64,000 bases of DNA from Nocardioides ferulae. GTDB taxonomy: Bacteria > Actinomycetota > Actinomycetes > Propionibacteriales > Nocardioidaceae. This document shows positions 7,774 through 16,506 of the stretch, one piece after another. The translations under genes and the position numbers were made by a program. Numbering within the stretch: the stretch's first letter is position 1; every line of letters starts with the position of its first letter. The stretch lies in the NCBI RefSeq assembly GCF_003660455.1, contig NZ_QZVR01000001.1:558001-622000 (forward strand). Direction: 5' to 3'. The notes below the pieces were generated by a model. The model did not search any database and was not told the origin of the DNA. It saw only the letters and a program-made list of their open reading frames with translations.

Positions 7774-8862
7774 GTGGTCCTCCTCATGACCGGCTTTCCC
7801 GGCTTCCTCGGCTCCGCCCTGCTCCCGCGCCTCCTGGAGCGCCGCGCCGGAGCCACCGCGACCTGCCTGGTGCAGGACCGCTACCTCGACACCGCCAGGG
7901 AGCGTCTGCGGCAGCTCACCGACGAGCACCCCGTGCTGCGCGACCGGGTGCGGCTCGTGGTCGGTGACATCACCGCGCCGGGCCTCGGCATCGAACAGGC
8001 GGACACCGACACGGTGGCCGAGGTCGAGGAGGTGTGGCACCTAGCGGCGGTCTACGACCTGGCCACGCCGCAGCCGATCGCCCACCGGGTCAACGTCGAG
8101 GGCACCCAGCACGTCCTGGACTTCTGCGCCTCCCATCCCGAGCTTCGCCGGCTCCACTACGTCAGCACCTGCTACGTGAGCGGACGCTACAACGGCGAGT
8201 TCGCCGAGGACGTGCTCGAGGCCGGCCAGGCCTTCCGCAACCACTACGAGTCCACCAAGCACGCGGCCGAGGTGCTGGTGCGCGAGGCCATGGAGCGAGG
8301 GCTGCCGGCGACCATCTACCGTCCCGGCATCGTGGTCGGCGACTCGACCACGGGCGAGACCCAGAAGTACGACGGGCCCTACTTCCTGGCCACCTTCCTG
8401 CGCCGCCAGCTCCCGGTCGCCGTGGTTCCGGCTGTGGGGGACCTCGACACGGTCCGGGTGTGCCTGGTGCCCCGCGACTTCGTCATCGACGCGATGGACC
8501 GGCTCTCGGTGCTGGACCGCTCGCTCGGCCGCACCTACGCCCTGACCGACCCCCAGCCTCCGACCGCTCGCGAGCTCGTCGAGACCTTCGCCGCCCACCT
8601 GGGCAGGCGGGTCGTGTGGTTGCCGCTGCCGCTCTGGCCGACCCGGCTCCTCGTCGGCCACGTCCCGCTGATGGAGCGCGCTCTGGGACTGCCGGCCGAG
8701 GCACTGGACTACTTCGCCTCCCCCACGTCGTACTCGACGACGAACACCAGCACCGACCTCGAGGGCACCGGCCTGGTCTGCCCGTCGTTCGCCGACTACG
8801 CCGGCCCGCTCCTCGACTTCATGACCTCGCACCCCGAGGTCGACGCGAAAGCCATGGTCTGA
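7774..8862 (+). CDS. SDR-family thioester/acyl reductase-like oxidoreductase
   Basis: 362-residue extended short-chain dehydrogenase of the NAD-binding-4 (fatty-acyl-CoA/thioester reductase) type. The nucleotide loop GFPGFLG is at residues 7-13, YVSTCYVSG at about 129-137, and the catalytic YESTK gives Tyr158 and Lys162. It lacks the adenylation and carrier domains of full carboxylic acid reductases. 37 bases separate it from the acyl-ACP-reductase-like gene, so a joint role in making or reducing a fatty aldehyde is inferred. GTG at 7774 fits a leaderless start; ATG at 7786 is the alternative. Confidence 0.75.
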   Translation: MVLLMTGFPGFLGSALLPRLLERRAGATATCLVQDRYLDTARERLRQLTDEHPVLRDRVRLVVGDITAPGLGIEQADTDTVAEVEEVWHLAAVYDLATPQPIAHRVNVEGTQHVLDFCASHPELRRLHYVSTCYVSGRYNGEFAEDVLEAGQAFRNHYESTKHAAEVLVREAMERGLPATIYRPGIVVGDSTTGETQKYDGPYFLATFLRRQLPVAVVPAVGDLDTVRVCLVPRDFVIDAMDRLSVLDRSLGRTYALTDPQPPTARELVETFAAHLGRRVVWLPLPLWPTRLLVGHVPLMERALGLPAEALDYFASPTSYSTTNTSTDLEGTGLVCPSFADYAGPLLDFMTSHPEVDAKAMV

Positions 8863-8899
8863 GGACCGCACCCACCGCCGCACCAATCAGGGAGCCGCC

Positions 8900-10930
8900 A
8901 TGTCACCAGTCCTCGTAGTCGAGGTCGACCTCTCGGGGTCCGCGCCCGAGCACGACGAGCGGGTCGGCTTCCTGGGACGGGAGTTCCGGCTGGTCAAGGT
9001 CAGCGCCGACGGGGACCTCCGCACGGCGCTGGACCTGGTCGAGACGTGGGCCGACGAGGCCGACACGATCGCCGTGAGCGGGCTGGGCGGCGGTGTGCGC
9101 CGGGCACTGGAGAAGCTGCGCGCCGCGGCCGGCTCGACTCCGCTCACCCACGGCCGGGCCCTGCACGACGTGCTCCAGGAGTGGGCGATCCGCCATGTGC
9201 GCACCGAGATGCCGGGCTACTTCGACAACGCGCGCACGGTCGTCCTGGGCGGCGCCGAGCACGATCGCGCAGTCCGGGTGCTGCGCGAGTCCACCGAGAA
9301 CATCGAGTACGCCGACCCGGCCCGCCGGCTGGACCTCCCCGGCCGCCTGTTCTCCACGCCGGTCCTGGGGCTGGCGGCGCAGGCCGCGATGTGGCCGGGC
9401 CGGCTGGTGCCCGACGCGATCCTGGAGCGGGTGCAGGCACCGGGTGTGGAGCTGAGCGCCGCGTTGGCCCGCCGCGCCGCCCGCGACTGCGACGTGGTGC
9501 TGGCCAGCTACGCGGAGCTCGACGGCTTCGACCTGGGCGACCTCGCCGGCAAGACGCTGATCACCTCGGCGATCACCGACAGCGAGCTGGCCGACCTGGC
9601 CTCCCGCGGGGTCGACCTGGTCGTCGACACCACGCCACAGCCGTTCCCCGTCACCGTCTCGGCCGCCACCCTCGAGGCGATGATGCACGCCGCGGTCGCG
9701 GGCAACGGTCCGCTCACCAGCGACGACCTGCTCGAGATGATCGAGTCCGCCGGGCTCGCCCCGAGGCTGCTGCATCCCAACGGTCCTCGCCGCAAGAGCC
9801 GGTTCGCGTTCGTCATCCACCCGCTCTCGCGCAGCTTCTTCAGCAACGTCGAGCCACTGGGCACGATCATGAAGGTCGCCCCGTCGCCGGTGCTGGACCT
9901 GGTCGAGAAGGCCGTCGCCTACTCCCCGCCGTTCACCTACAGCCACGTCACCGGCATCGTCTCCCCCACCGGTGCGGAGGCGGAGGGCTGGCTGATCAGT
10001 GTCGGGGGCACGCCCAAGGAGCTGATGGCGCACGACCCGGAGTTCACCTACGCCAAGCTGCTCGCGGCCGCCGACATCGCCCGCAAGCTGGGTGCGCAGG
10101 TGATGGGCCTCGGCGCCTTCACCAAGGTGGTCGGCGACGCCGGTCTCACCGTGTCGAAGAAGGCGTCGCTGCCGATCACCACCGGCAACAGCTACAGCGC
10201 GTCCGGCGCGCTGTGGGCCGCCCACGAGGCGGTCGAGCAGCTCGGCCTGGCCGAGGTCGACGAGCAGGGACGGATCCGCGGGAACGCGATGGTGGTCGGG
10301 GCGACCGGTGCGATCGGCTCGGTCTGCGCCCGGCTGCTGGCGCTGGCCAGCGACGAGCTGTGGCTGGTCTCGCCGGAGACCGCCAAGCTGCTGGCCCTCA
10401 AGCACGAGATCGAGCTCGAGTCTCCCCGGGCCACGGTCCACGTCGCGGCCACGCCCGACGAGCACCTCCCCGAGATGGACGTGATCGTGACCGCGACCTC
10501 GGGAGCGGGCAAGCGGGTCCTCGACATCATGGCGGTGAAGCCGGGCTGCGTGATCACCGACGTGGCGCGCCCGCTCGACCTCTCCGCCGAGGACGTCGCG
10601 AAGCGGCCCGACGTGCTGGTCGTCGAGTCGGGTGAGATCGAGCTTCCCGGCGACGTCCACATGCGCGACATCGGACTCCCCCCGGGCGTCGTCTACGCCT
10701 GCCTGGCCGAGACCGTGGTGCTGGCCCTCGAAGGCCGCTACGAGACGTTCACGGTGGGCCGCAACATCGAGTGGGAGAAGGTCAAGGAGATCTACCGGCT
10801 CGGTCTCAAGCACGGGATGCGGCTGGCCACCATCTCCGGCGTCAACGGCGTGTTCACCGCCGACGACATCGCCCGGATCCGCGAGCTCGCCCTCGAACGA
10901 CGCGGTGAGCGGCCTACCCTCGTGCCATGA
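8900..10930 (+). CDS. Acyl-ACP-reductase-like protein with N-terminal extension
   Basis: 676 residues. The C-terminal part (about 300-676) resembles cyanobacterial long-chain acyl-ACP reductase along its length: TTGNSYSASGALWAA (about 427-441), the dinucleotide loop VVGATGAIGS (about 464-473), and YACLAETVVLALEGRYETFT, whose Cys601 aligns with the catalytic Cys294 of the Synechococcus enzyme (recalled alignment). The first 290 residues match nothing I know and may be a separate carrier, partner or regulatory domain. It follows the SDR gene and overlaps ppk2 by ATGA. Expected reaction: acyl thioester to aldehyde with NAD(P)H. The substrate is unproven. Confidence 0.65.
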   Translation: MSPVLVVEVDLSGSAPEHDERVGFLGREFRLVKVSADGDLRTALDLVETWADEADTIAVSGLGGGVRRALEKLRAAAGSTPLTHGRALHDVLQEWAIRHVRTEMPGYFDNARTVVLGGAEHDRAVRVLRESTENIEYADPARRLDLPGRLFSTPVLGLAAQAAMWPGRLVPDAILERVQAPGVELSAALARRAARDCDVVLASYAELDGFDLGDLAGKTLITSAITDSELADLASRGVDLVVDTTPQPFPVTVSAATLEAMMHAAVAGNGPLTSDDLLEMIESAGLAPRLLHPNGPRRKSRFAFVIHPLSRSFFSNVEPLGTIMKVAPSPVLDLVEKAVAYSPPFTYSHVTGIVSPTGAEAEGWLISVGGTPKELMAHDPEFTYAKLLAAADIARKLGAQVMGLGAFTKVVGDAGLTVSKKASLPITTGNSYSASGALWAAHEAVEQLGLAEVDEQGRIRGNAMVVGATGAIGSVCARLLALASDELWLVSPETAKLLALKHEIELESPRATVHVAATPDEHLPEMDVIVTATSGAGKRVLDIMAVKPGCVITDVARPLDLSAEDVAKRPDVLVVESGEIELPGDVHMRDIGLPPGVVYACLAETVVLALEGRYETFTVGRNIEWEKVKEIYRLGLKHGMRLATISGVNGVFTADDIARIRELALERRGERPTLVP

Positions 10931-11751
10931 CCGAGGCCGCGTCGCCGTCGACCCGCAAGCTGCCCACCTCCGTCTACGAGGCCGAGCTGCGCCGCCTGCA
11001 GGCCGAGTTCGTGAAGGTCCAGGAGTGGGTCAAGGCCGAACGGCAGCGCATCGTCGTGGTCTTCGAGGGACGCGACGCCGCCGGCAAGGGCGGCGCGATC
11101 AAGCGGATCACCCAGTACCTCAGCCCCCGGGTCGCCCGGATCGAGGCGCTGCCCGCACCCACCGAGCGCGAGCGCACCGAGTGGTACTTCCAGCGCTACG
11201 TCAGCCGGCTCCCGGCAGGCGGCGAGATGGTGCTGTTCGACCGCTCCTGGTACAACCGCGCCGGCGTCGAGAAGGTGATGGGCTTCTGCACGCCGACCGA
11301 GCACCGGCGCTTCCTGCACCAGTGCCCGATCTTCGAACGGATGCTGGTCGAGGACGGCGTGCTGCTGCGCAAGTACTGGTTCTCGGTCAGCGACAAGGAG
11401 CAGCAGCGGCGGTTCAAGTCCCGGCTGCAGGACCCCATGCGCCAGTGGAAGCTCTCCACGATGGACCTGGAGTCCATCTCCCGGTGGGAGGACTACTCCC
11501 GGGCCAAGGACGAGATGATGGTGCACACCGACATCCCCGAGGCCCCGTGGTTCGTCGTCGAGGGCGACGTCAAGCGCAACGCCCGGCTGAACATGATGGC
11601 GCACCTGCTCTCGACGATCCCCTACGGCGACGTCCCGCCGAAGATCCTCGAGCTCCCGGCGCGGCCGAAGCCCACCGGCTACGAGCGGCCGCCGCGCGAC
11701 CACGCGACGTACGTGCCCGACCACTGCGCCGGCCTCGTCGCCGTCGAGTAG
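10927..11751 (+). CDS. ppk2: Polyphosphate kinase 2
   Basis: 274-residue single-domain PPK2 that transfers phosphate between polyphosphate and nucleotides in the cytoplasm. Walker A is FEGRDAAGKGG at about 47-57, with the lid and Walker B region VLFDRSWYNRAGVE at about 102-115 and KYWFSVSDKEQ near 152. The length matches the class I one-domain enzymes. The start overlaps the preceding stop (ATGA), placing it in one operon with the two reductase genes. Polyphosphate metabolism fits an energy-stress or low-oxygen setting, as the upstream box suggests (inference). Confidence 0.9.
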   Translation: MTEAASPSTRKLPTSVYEAELRRLQAEFVKVQEWVKAERQRIVVVFEGRDAAGKGGAIKRITQYLSPRVARIEALPAPTERERTEWYFQRYVSRLPAGGEMVLFDRSWYNRAGVEKVMGFCTPTEHRRFLHQCPIFERMLVEDGVLLRKYWFSVSDKEQQRRFKSRLQDPMRQWKLSTMDLESISRWEDYSRAKDEMMVHTDIPEAPWFVVEGDVKRNARLNMMAHLLSTIPYGDVPPKILELPARPKPTGYERPPRDHATYVPDHCAGLVAVE

Positions 11752-11821
11752 CCACCGGCGGAGCTCGCGCCGATCACGCGCCACCTGCCCGGAGCAGCAC
11801 TGCCCTGCGCCCTGCCCTTGG

Positions 11822-11835
11822 GGGAACAAGGTCCC
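11822..11835. promoter_or_regulatory. DosR/OsdR-like box upstream of the por operon
   Basis: GGGAA-CAAG-GTCCC differs from the DosR core GGGAC-N4-GTCCC at one base and is preceded by TTGG as in the mycobacterial consensus. It is centred 57 bases upstream of the ATG at 11885. It is the second such box in this redox block. Confidence 0.4.
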
Positions 11836-11862
11836 TACGTCATCCCCCTGAGGGGACCGTAG
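11835..11862. repeat. Hairpin between the OsdR-like box and porG
   Basis: CTACG, TCA, TCCCC, loop CTGA, GGGGA, C, CGTAG: nested perfect 5-bp stems just upstream of the ribosome site. It could be a 5' leader hairpin or an operator. Confidence 0.4.
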
Positions 11863-11884
11863 CGTCGAGCGCAAGGAGGATCCC

Positions 11885-12475
11885 ATGTTCTCGGTACGCA
11901 TCCACGGTCGCGGCGGTCAGGGCACGGTCACCGCCGCCGAGCTGCTCTCGGTGGCAGCCTTCGACGAGGGCCGCTACGCCCAGGCGTTCCCGACCTTCGG
12001 GTCCGAGCGCACGGGAGCGCCGGTGGTGGCCTACTGCCGCATCGACGACCGGCCGATCCGGCTGCGCGAGCCGATCGAGCATCCCGACGCGCTGATCGTG
12101 CAGGACCTCACGCTGCTGCACCAGACGAGCATCTTCGCCGGCCTGAGCCCGCGCGGCTTCCTCCTCCTGAACACCTCGAGGACGCTCGAGGAGCTGCTGG
12201 AGCACGGCCTCGCCGGCCCTGCCGCCGAGCTGCCCGCGGGTCACACCGTGACCGTGGCCGGCACCGAGCTGGCCCGCACCCACCTGGGCCGTCCGCTACC
12301 GAACGCCGGCCTGCTGGGCGCGTTCGCCGCGCTCACCGGGCAGGTCTCCCTGGCCTCGGTGAGCGATGCGATCCGCGGCCGGTTCGCCGGGGCGGTGGCC
12401 GCCGGCAACGTGGCCACCGCCGAGGCGGCGCACGAACAGGTCCTCACCACACTCGGAAGGCCGGCCGATGCGTAG
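11885..12475 (+). CDS. porG: 2-oxoacid:ferredoxin oxidoreductase, gamma subunit
   Basis: 196 residues, normal for the gamma subunit. The N-terminal GRGGQGTVTAAELL (about 8-21) is the family signature, then AFPTFGSERTGAPV at about 35-48. It works with the alpha and beta subunits encoded next in CoA-dependent oxidative decarboxylation of a 2-oxoacid, reducing ferredoxin. AGGAGG precedes the ATG. Its stop overlaps the porA start by 8 bases. The specific 2-oxoacid (pyruvate, branched-chain or aryl) cannot be told. Confidence 0.88.
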   Translation: MFSVRIHGRGGQGTVTAAELLSVAAFDEGRYAQAFPTFGSERTGAPVVAYCRIDDRPIRLREPIEHPDALIVQDLTLLHQTSIFAGLSPRGFLLLNTSRTLEELLEHGLAGPAAELPAGHTVTVAGTELARTHLGRPLPNAGLLGAFAALTGQVSLASVSDAIRGRFAGAVAAGNVATAEAAHEQVLTTLGRPADA

Positions 12476-13709
12476 TCAGATCGAGGGTTCCCAAGCGGTG
12501 GCGCAGGCCATCGCGCGCTGTCGTCCGCAGGTGATCGCGGCGTACCCCATCTCCCCACAGACCCACATCGTCGAGTCCCTCTCCGACCTGGTGCGCACCG
12601 GTGACCTCGAGGGCTGCGAGTACCTCATGGTCGAGTCGGAGTTCGGCGCGATGTCGGCCTGCATCGGCGCGGCGGCGGCCGGGACGCGGACCTACACCGC
12701 CACCTCCAGCCAGGGGCTGCTGTTCATGGCGGAGGCACTGTTCAACGCCTCCGGCCTGGGGCTGCCGACGGTGATGACCGTGGCGAACCGGGCCATCGGC
12801 GCACCGATCAACATCTGGAACGACCACTCCGACACCATGGCGATGCGTGACTCCGGGTGGATCCAGCTGTACGCCGAGTCGAACCAGGAGGCTGCCGACC
12901 TCCACCTCCAGGCCTTCCGGCTCGCCGAGCAGCTCGAGCTCCCGGTGATGGTGTGCATGGACGGGTTCGTCCTCACCCACGCCTTCGAGCCGGTCGACCT
13001 GCCCGAGCAGGCCGACGTCGACGCCTACCTCCCGCCTCGGGTGCCGCGACAGGCGCTCGACCCCGAGGAGCCGATGACGATCGGCGCGATGGTCGGGCCG
13101 GAGGCGTTCACCGAGGTCCGCTACCTGATGCACGCCAAGCAGGCCGCGGCGCTGGACATCATCCCGACGCTGGCCAGCGAGTTCGAGGAGCGCTTCGGCC
13201 GCTCCTCGGGCGGCCTGGTGCGCCCCTACCGCCTCGACGGTGCCGAGATCGTGGTCGTGGCGCTGGGCTCGATCCTCGGGACCATCCAGGACGTGGTGGA
13301 CACCCTTCGCGAGGAGGGGGTGCCGATCGGCGTGCTCGGCATCGGGTGCTTCCGCCCCTGGCCGGAGGAGGAGGTGCGCGCGGCGCTCGCCTCCGCCCGG
13401 CAGGTCCTCGTGGTGGAGCGCTCCTTCGCGCCCGGCGTGGGCGGCATCGTCTCCCGCGACGTGCGGCTCTCGCTGAACGGTCTCGCTGCCGAGGTCTTCG
13501 AGGTGGCCGCCGGCCTCGGCGGGCGCCCCGTCACCCGCGAGTCGCTGCGCCGCCTGATCGCCGACGTCCGCGAGGGCCGGATGCCCGCGAACACCCTGCA
13601 CTTCCTCGACCTCGACACCCAGGTCGTGCAGCGCGAGCTGCGCCGGCCCGGCACCGGTGTCCCGCCCGGGCCGCACGTCGACCACCTGACCCGCGAGTCC
13701 GGGAGGTAG
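12468..13709 (+). CDS. porA: 2-oxoacid:ferredoxin oxidoreductase, alpha subunit
   Basis: 413-residue alpha subunit. It starts with IEGSQAVAQAIARCRPQVIAA, continues with AYPISPQTHIVE at about 24-35 (PYR domain) and VESEFGAMSACIGAAAAG near 60-77, and ends in the transketolase C-terminal-like region (VVALGSILGTIQDVVDTL near 258-275). The ATG at 12468 lies inside the end of porG, so the genes are translationally coupled. The N terminus matches family members from this codon. Confidence 0.9.
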   Translation: MRSQIEGSQAVAQAIARCRPQVIAAYPISPQTHIVESLSDLVRTGDLEGCEYLMVESEFGAMSACIGAAAAGTRTYTATSSQGLLFMAEALFNASGLGLPTVMTVANRAIGAPINIWNDHSDTMAMRDSGWIQLYAESNQEAADLHLQAFRLAEQLELPVMVCMDGFVLTHAFEPVDLPEQADVDAYLPPRVPRQALDPEEPMTIGAMVGPEAFTEVRYLMHAKQAAALDIIPTLASEFEERFGRSSGGLVRPYRLDGAEIVVVALGSILGTIQDVVDTLREEGVPIGVLGIGCFRPWPEEEVRAALASARQVLVVERSFAPGVGGIVSRDVRLSLNGLAAEVFEVAAGLGGRPVTRESLRRLIADVREGRMPANTLHFLDLDTQVVQRELRRPGTGVPPGPHVDHLTRESGR

Positions 13710-13717
13710 GACCAGCG

Positions 13718-14719
13718 ATGGCCTTCCAGGAGATCAAGCTCTACCAGACCGGCACCTTCGTCGCCGGGAACCGGCTGCTCGACCCCGCGCAGCGCACCGT
13801 GCAGGCCCGCACCGGCCGCTCGAACACCCTGACCTCGGGCCACCGTGCCTGCCGCGGCTGCGGCGAGGCGCTCGGCGCCCGCTATGTCCTCGACGCGGCG
13901 ATGCGGGTCACGAAGGGCTCGATGGTCGCGGTGAACTCGACCGGGTGCCTGGAGGTCTTCACCACTCCCTATCCCGAGTCGTCGTGGCAGCTGCCGTGGT
14001 TGCACTCACTGTTCGGCAACGGCCCCGCCGTCGCGTCCGGGGTGGCCGCCGCGTTGAAGGCCAAGGGCCGCGAGGACATCCGGGTGGTGGCCCAGGCCGG
14101 TGACGGGGGCACGGTCGACATCGGCTTCGGCACGCTCTCGGGCATGTTCGAGCGCAACGACGACGTGCTGTTCGTCTGCTACGACAACCAGGGCTACATG
14201 AACACCGGCGTGCAGCGCTCGGGGGCCACTCCCCCGGCGGCCCGGACCGCGAACACCAAGGCCCTGGGCGCCGAGCCCGGCAACGTGTTCGGGCAGGGCA
14301 AGTTCGCGCCGTTGATCGCGATGGCGCACGAGATCCCTTATGTCGCCACCGCGACCGTCGCCGACCTGCACGACCTGGAGGCCAAGGTCGAGACGGCGAT
14401 GGGGATGCGCGGGGCGCGCTACCTGCACGTGCTGGTGCCGTGTCCGCTCGGCTGGGGCGCCGACTCCTCGGAGACGATCCGTCTCGCCCGGCTCGCGAAG
14501 GAGTCCGGCATCTTCCCCGTGTTCGAGGCCGAGCAGGGCGACGTCACCGCGGTGTCGAAGCTCCGGCGGCAGGTGCCCGTGACGGAGTACCTCCGCCCCC
14601 AGAAGCGCTACGCCCACCTCTTCGGCGACCCCGGCCGCCCCGACATCGTCGAGCGGCTGCAGGCCAGAGCCGACCGCACCATCGCCCGGTTCGGGCTGCT
14701 CTCGGAAGGAGACCGGTGA
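13718..14719 (+). CDS. porB: 2-oxoacid:ferredoxin oxidoreductase, beta subunit
   Basis: 333-residue thiamine-diphosphate-binding beta subunit. HRACRGCGEALGARY at about 41-55 supplies Cys ligands of an Fe-S cluster, and AGDGGTVDIGFGTLSGMFER (about 128-147) is the TPP motif, followed by YDNQGYMNTGVQRSG. It completes the G-A-B enzyme core. It begins 8 bases after porA and its TGA overlaps the ATG of the next gene. Use of ferredoxin suggests activity under low oxygen, although some actinobacterial enzymes of this type tolerate air (known). Confidence 0.9.
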   Translation: MAFQEIKLYQTGTFVAGNRLLDPAQRTVQARTGRSNTLTSGHRACRGCGEALGARYVLDAAMRVTKGSMVAVNSTGCLEVFTTPYPESSWQLPWLHSLFGNGPAVASGVAAALKAKGREDIRVVAQAGDGGTVDIGFGTLSGMFERNDDVLFVCYDNQGYMNTGVQRSGATPPAARTANTKALGAEPGNVFGQGKFAPLIAMAHEIPYVATATVADLHDLEAKVETAMGMRGARYLHVLVPCPLGWGADSSETIRLARLAKESGIFPVFEAEQGDVTAVSKLRRQVPVTEYLRPQKRYAHLFGDPGRPDIVERLQARADRTIARFGLLSEGDR

Positions 14720-16344
14720 TGGACAAGCCCTTCGCCATCACGCTGGACGTCGGGTCCAGCAAGGCCAACCACACCGGCGCCTGGCGCACCGAGCGCCCGG
14801 AGTACACCCATCGGATGCCGCCGTGCAACAACGAGTGCCCGGCTGGAGAGAACATCCAGGCCTGGCTGTTCGAGGCCGAGTCCGGCGGTGCGGGCTACGA
14901 GCGCGCCTGGCGGGTGATGATGGAGGACAACCCGTTCCCCGCGGTGATGGGCCGGGTCTGCTACCACCCCTGTCAGACCGCGTGCAACCGGGTGCGTCTC
15001 GACGACGCGGTGGGCATCAACTCCGTCGAACGGTTCCTCGGCGACGAGGCGATCCGGCAGGGCTGGAAGGTCAGCGTCGACGTGCCGTCCAGCGGCATGC
15101 ACGTGCTCGTGGTCGGCGCCGGTCCGTCCGGGCTGTCCGCCGCCTATCACCTGGCCCGCCGGGGCCACCACGTGACGATCAAGGACGCCGGCCCGCAGCC
15201 GGGCGGCCTGATGCGCTACGCGATCCCCCGCTACCGCCTCGACCGCGAGGTCCTCGACGCCGAGATCCAGCGGATCCTCGACCTCGGGGTCAAGCTGGAG
15301 CTGGAGACGCCCGTCGACGACCTGGTGGCCGAGCGTCACCGCTTCGACGCGGTCTTCCTCGCCGTCGGCGCCCCGATCGCCAAGAACGCCTACATCCCCG
15401 CGGGCTCCGCGGCCAGGGTGCTCGACGCGCTGGCGCTGCTGCGCGACGTCGAGACCGGTGGCACGCCGGTCCTCGGACGGCGCGTCGCGGTCTACGGCGG
15501 CGGAAACACCGCCCTGGACGCCGCCCGCACGGCGCGCCGGCTCGGCGCCTCGGAGGCGGTCGTCGTCTATCGGCGTACCCGCGACCGGATGCCCGCGCAC
15601 GAATCCGAGCTGCAGGAGGCCCGCGACGAGGGTGTGAGGTTCAAGTGGCTGAGCACCGTCAAGCAGGTCGAGGCCGACCGGCTGCTCGTCGAGCGGATGG
15701 AGCTCGACGCGAACGGCTTCCCCCAGCCCACCGGCGAGGTCGAAGAGCTCGCCGCCGACTCGCTGGTGCTCGCGCTCGGCCAGGAGTCGGACCTCTCGCT
15801 GCTCGAGGGTGTCGACGGGCTGATCACCGACGACGGCCAGGTCGCGATCGGCCCTGACCGGATGACCGGTCTGCCCGGCGTCTTCGCCGGCGGCGACCTG
15901 ACCATGGGGCGCTCGGTCACCGACGCGATCGGCCACGGCAAGGCCGCCGCCCGGCACATCGACGCCTGGTTGAAGGGCACCGTCGCTCCGCCGAACAACC
16001 GGCCCGAGCCGGCCTCCTTCGAGGCCCTGAACACCTGGTACTACTCAGACGCCCCGCGCACCCACCGGGACCTGCTCGACCGGGCCCGTCGCGAGTCGAC
16101 GTTCGACGAGGTCGTGCAGGGGCTCGACGAGTCGACCGCGCTCTACGAGGCGCGGCGCTGCATGTCGTGCGGCAACTGCTTCGAGTGCGACAACTGCTTC
16201 GCGGTCTGCCCCGACAACGCGGTGCTGAAGCCGGGCACGGACGGCGAGCCGTATGTGATCGACCTCGACTACTGCAAGGGGTGCGGCCTGTGCGCCGCCG
16301 AGTGCCCCGCCGGCGCGATCCGGATGGTGCCCGAGGAGGTCTGA
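14719..16344 (+). CDS. GltD-like FAD/NAD(P) reductase fused to a 2x[4Fe-4S] ferredoxin
   Basis: 541 residues. The N-terminal Cys cluster domain (Cys36, Cys40 and CYHPCQTACNR near 91-101) is followed by an FAD loop VVGAGPSGLSAAYHL at about 131-145, an NAD(P) loop VYGGGNTALDAARTARRLGA at about 258-277, and a C-terminal ferredoxin domain (about 480-535) with CMSCGNCFECDNCFAVCP and YCKGCGLCAAECPAGAI. The layout is GltD joined to the PorD ferredoxin subunit. It likely passes electrons between the PorGAB enzyme and NAD(P)H. The ATG overlaps the porB stop (TGATG). Confidence 0.85.
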   Translation: MDKPFAITLDVGSSKANHTGAWRTERPEYTHRMPPCNNECPAGENIQAWLFEAESGGAGYERAWRVMMEDNPFPAVMGRVCYHPCQTACNRVRLDDAVGINSVERFLGDEAIRQGWKVSVDVPSSGMHVLVVGAGPSGLSAAYHLARRGHHVTIKDAGPQPGGLMRYAIPRYRLDREVLDAEIQRILDLGVKLELETPVDDLVAERHRFDAVFLAVGAPIAKNAYIPAGSAARVLDALALLRDVETGGTPVLGRRVAVYGGGNTALDAARTARRLGASEAVVVYRRTRDRMPAHESELQEARDEGVRFKWLSTVKQVEADRLLVERMELDANGFPQPTGEVEELAADSLVLALGQESDLSLLEGVDGLITDDGQVAIGPDRMTGLPGVFAGGDLTMGRSVTDAIGHGKAAARHIDAWLKGTVAPPNNRPEPASFEALNTWYYSDAPRTHRDLLDRARRESTFDEVVQGLDESTALYEARRCMSCGNCFECDNCFAVCPDNAVLKPGTDGEPYVIDLDYCKGCGLCAAECPAGAIRMVPEEV

Positions 16345-16417
16345 CCCGAGCGTCCTGGGCCTCCCACCCGGTCGGCCTCGGTGCTCGATCCTGCCGAGAC
16401 CCTCCCGCCCCCGGCGC

Positions 16418-16433
16418 CCTGCCCTGTGGCAGG
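16418..16433 (+). terminator. Candidate hairpin after the por operon
   Basis: CCTGCC, CTGT, GGCAGG: a 6-bp stem 73 bases after the operon stop, with no T-tract. Weak candidate. Confidence 0.25.
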
Positions 16434-16449
16434 AGATCGTGACCATTCC

Positions 16450-16506
16450 GTGACCACCGGAAACGCCGAGACCGATGCGAACAGGCGTTCGGCTGTCGGT
16501 GGTCAC
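16450..16506. repeat. 10-bp inverted repeat at the HNH gene promoter
   Basis: GTGACCACCG at 16450-16459 is exactly complementary to CGGTGGTCAC at 16497-16506, with a 37-base spacer. The right arm overlaps the upstream element shared with the second DUF222/HNH gene. Confidence 0.5.
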
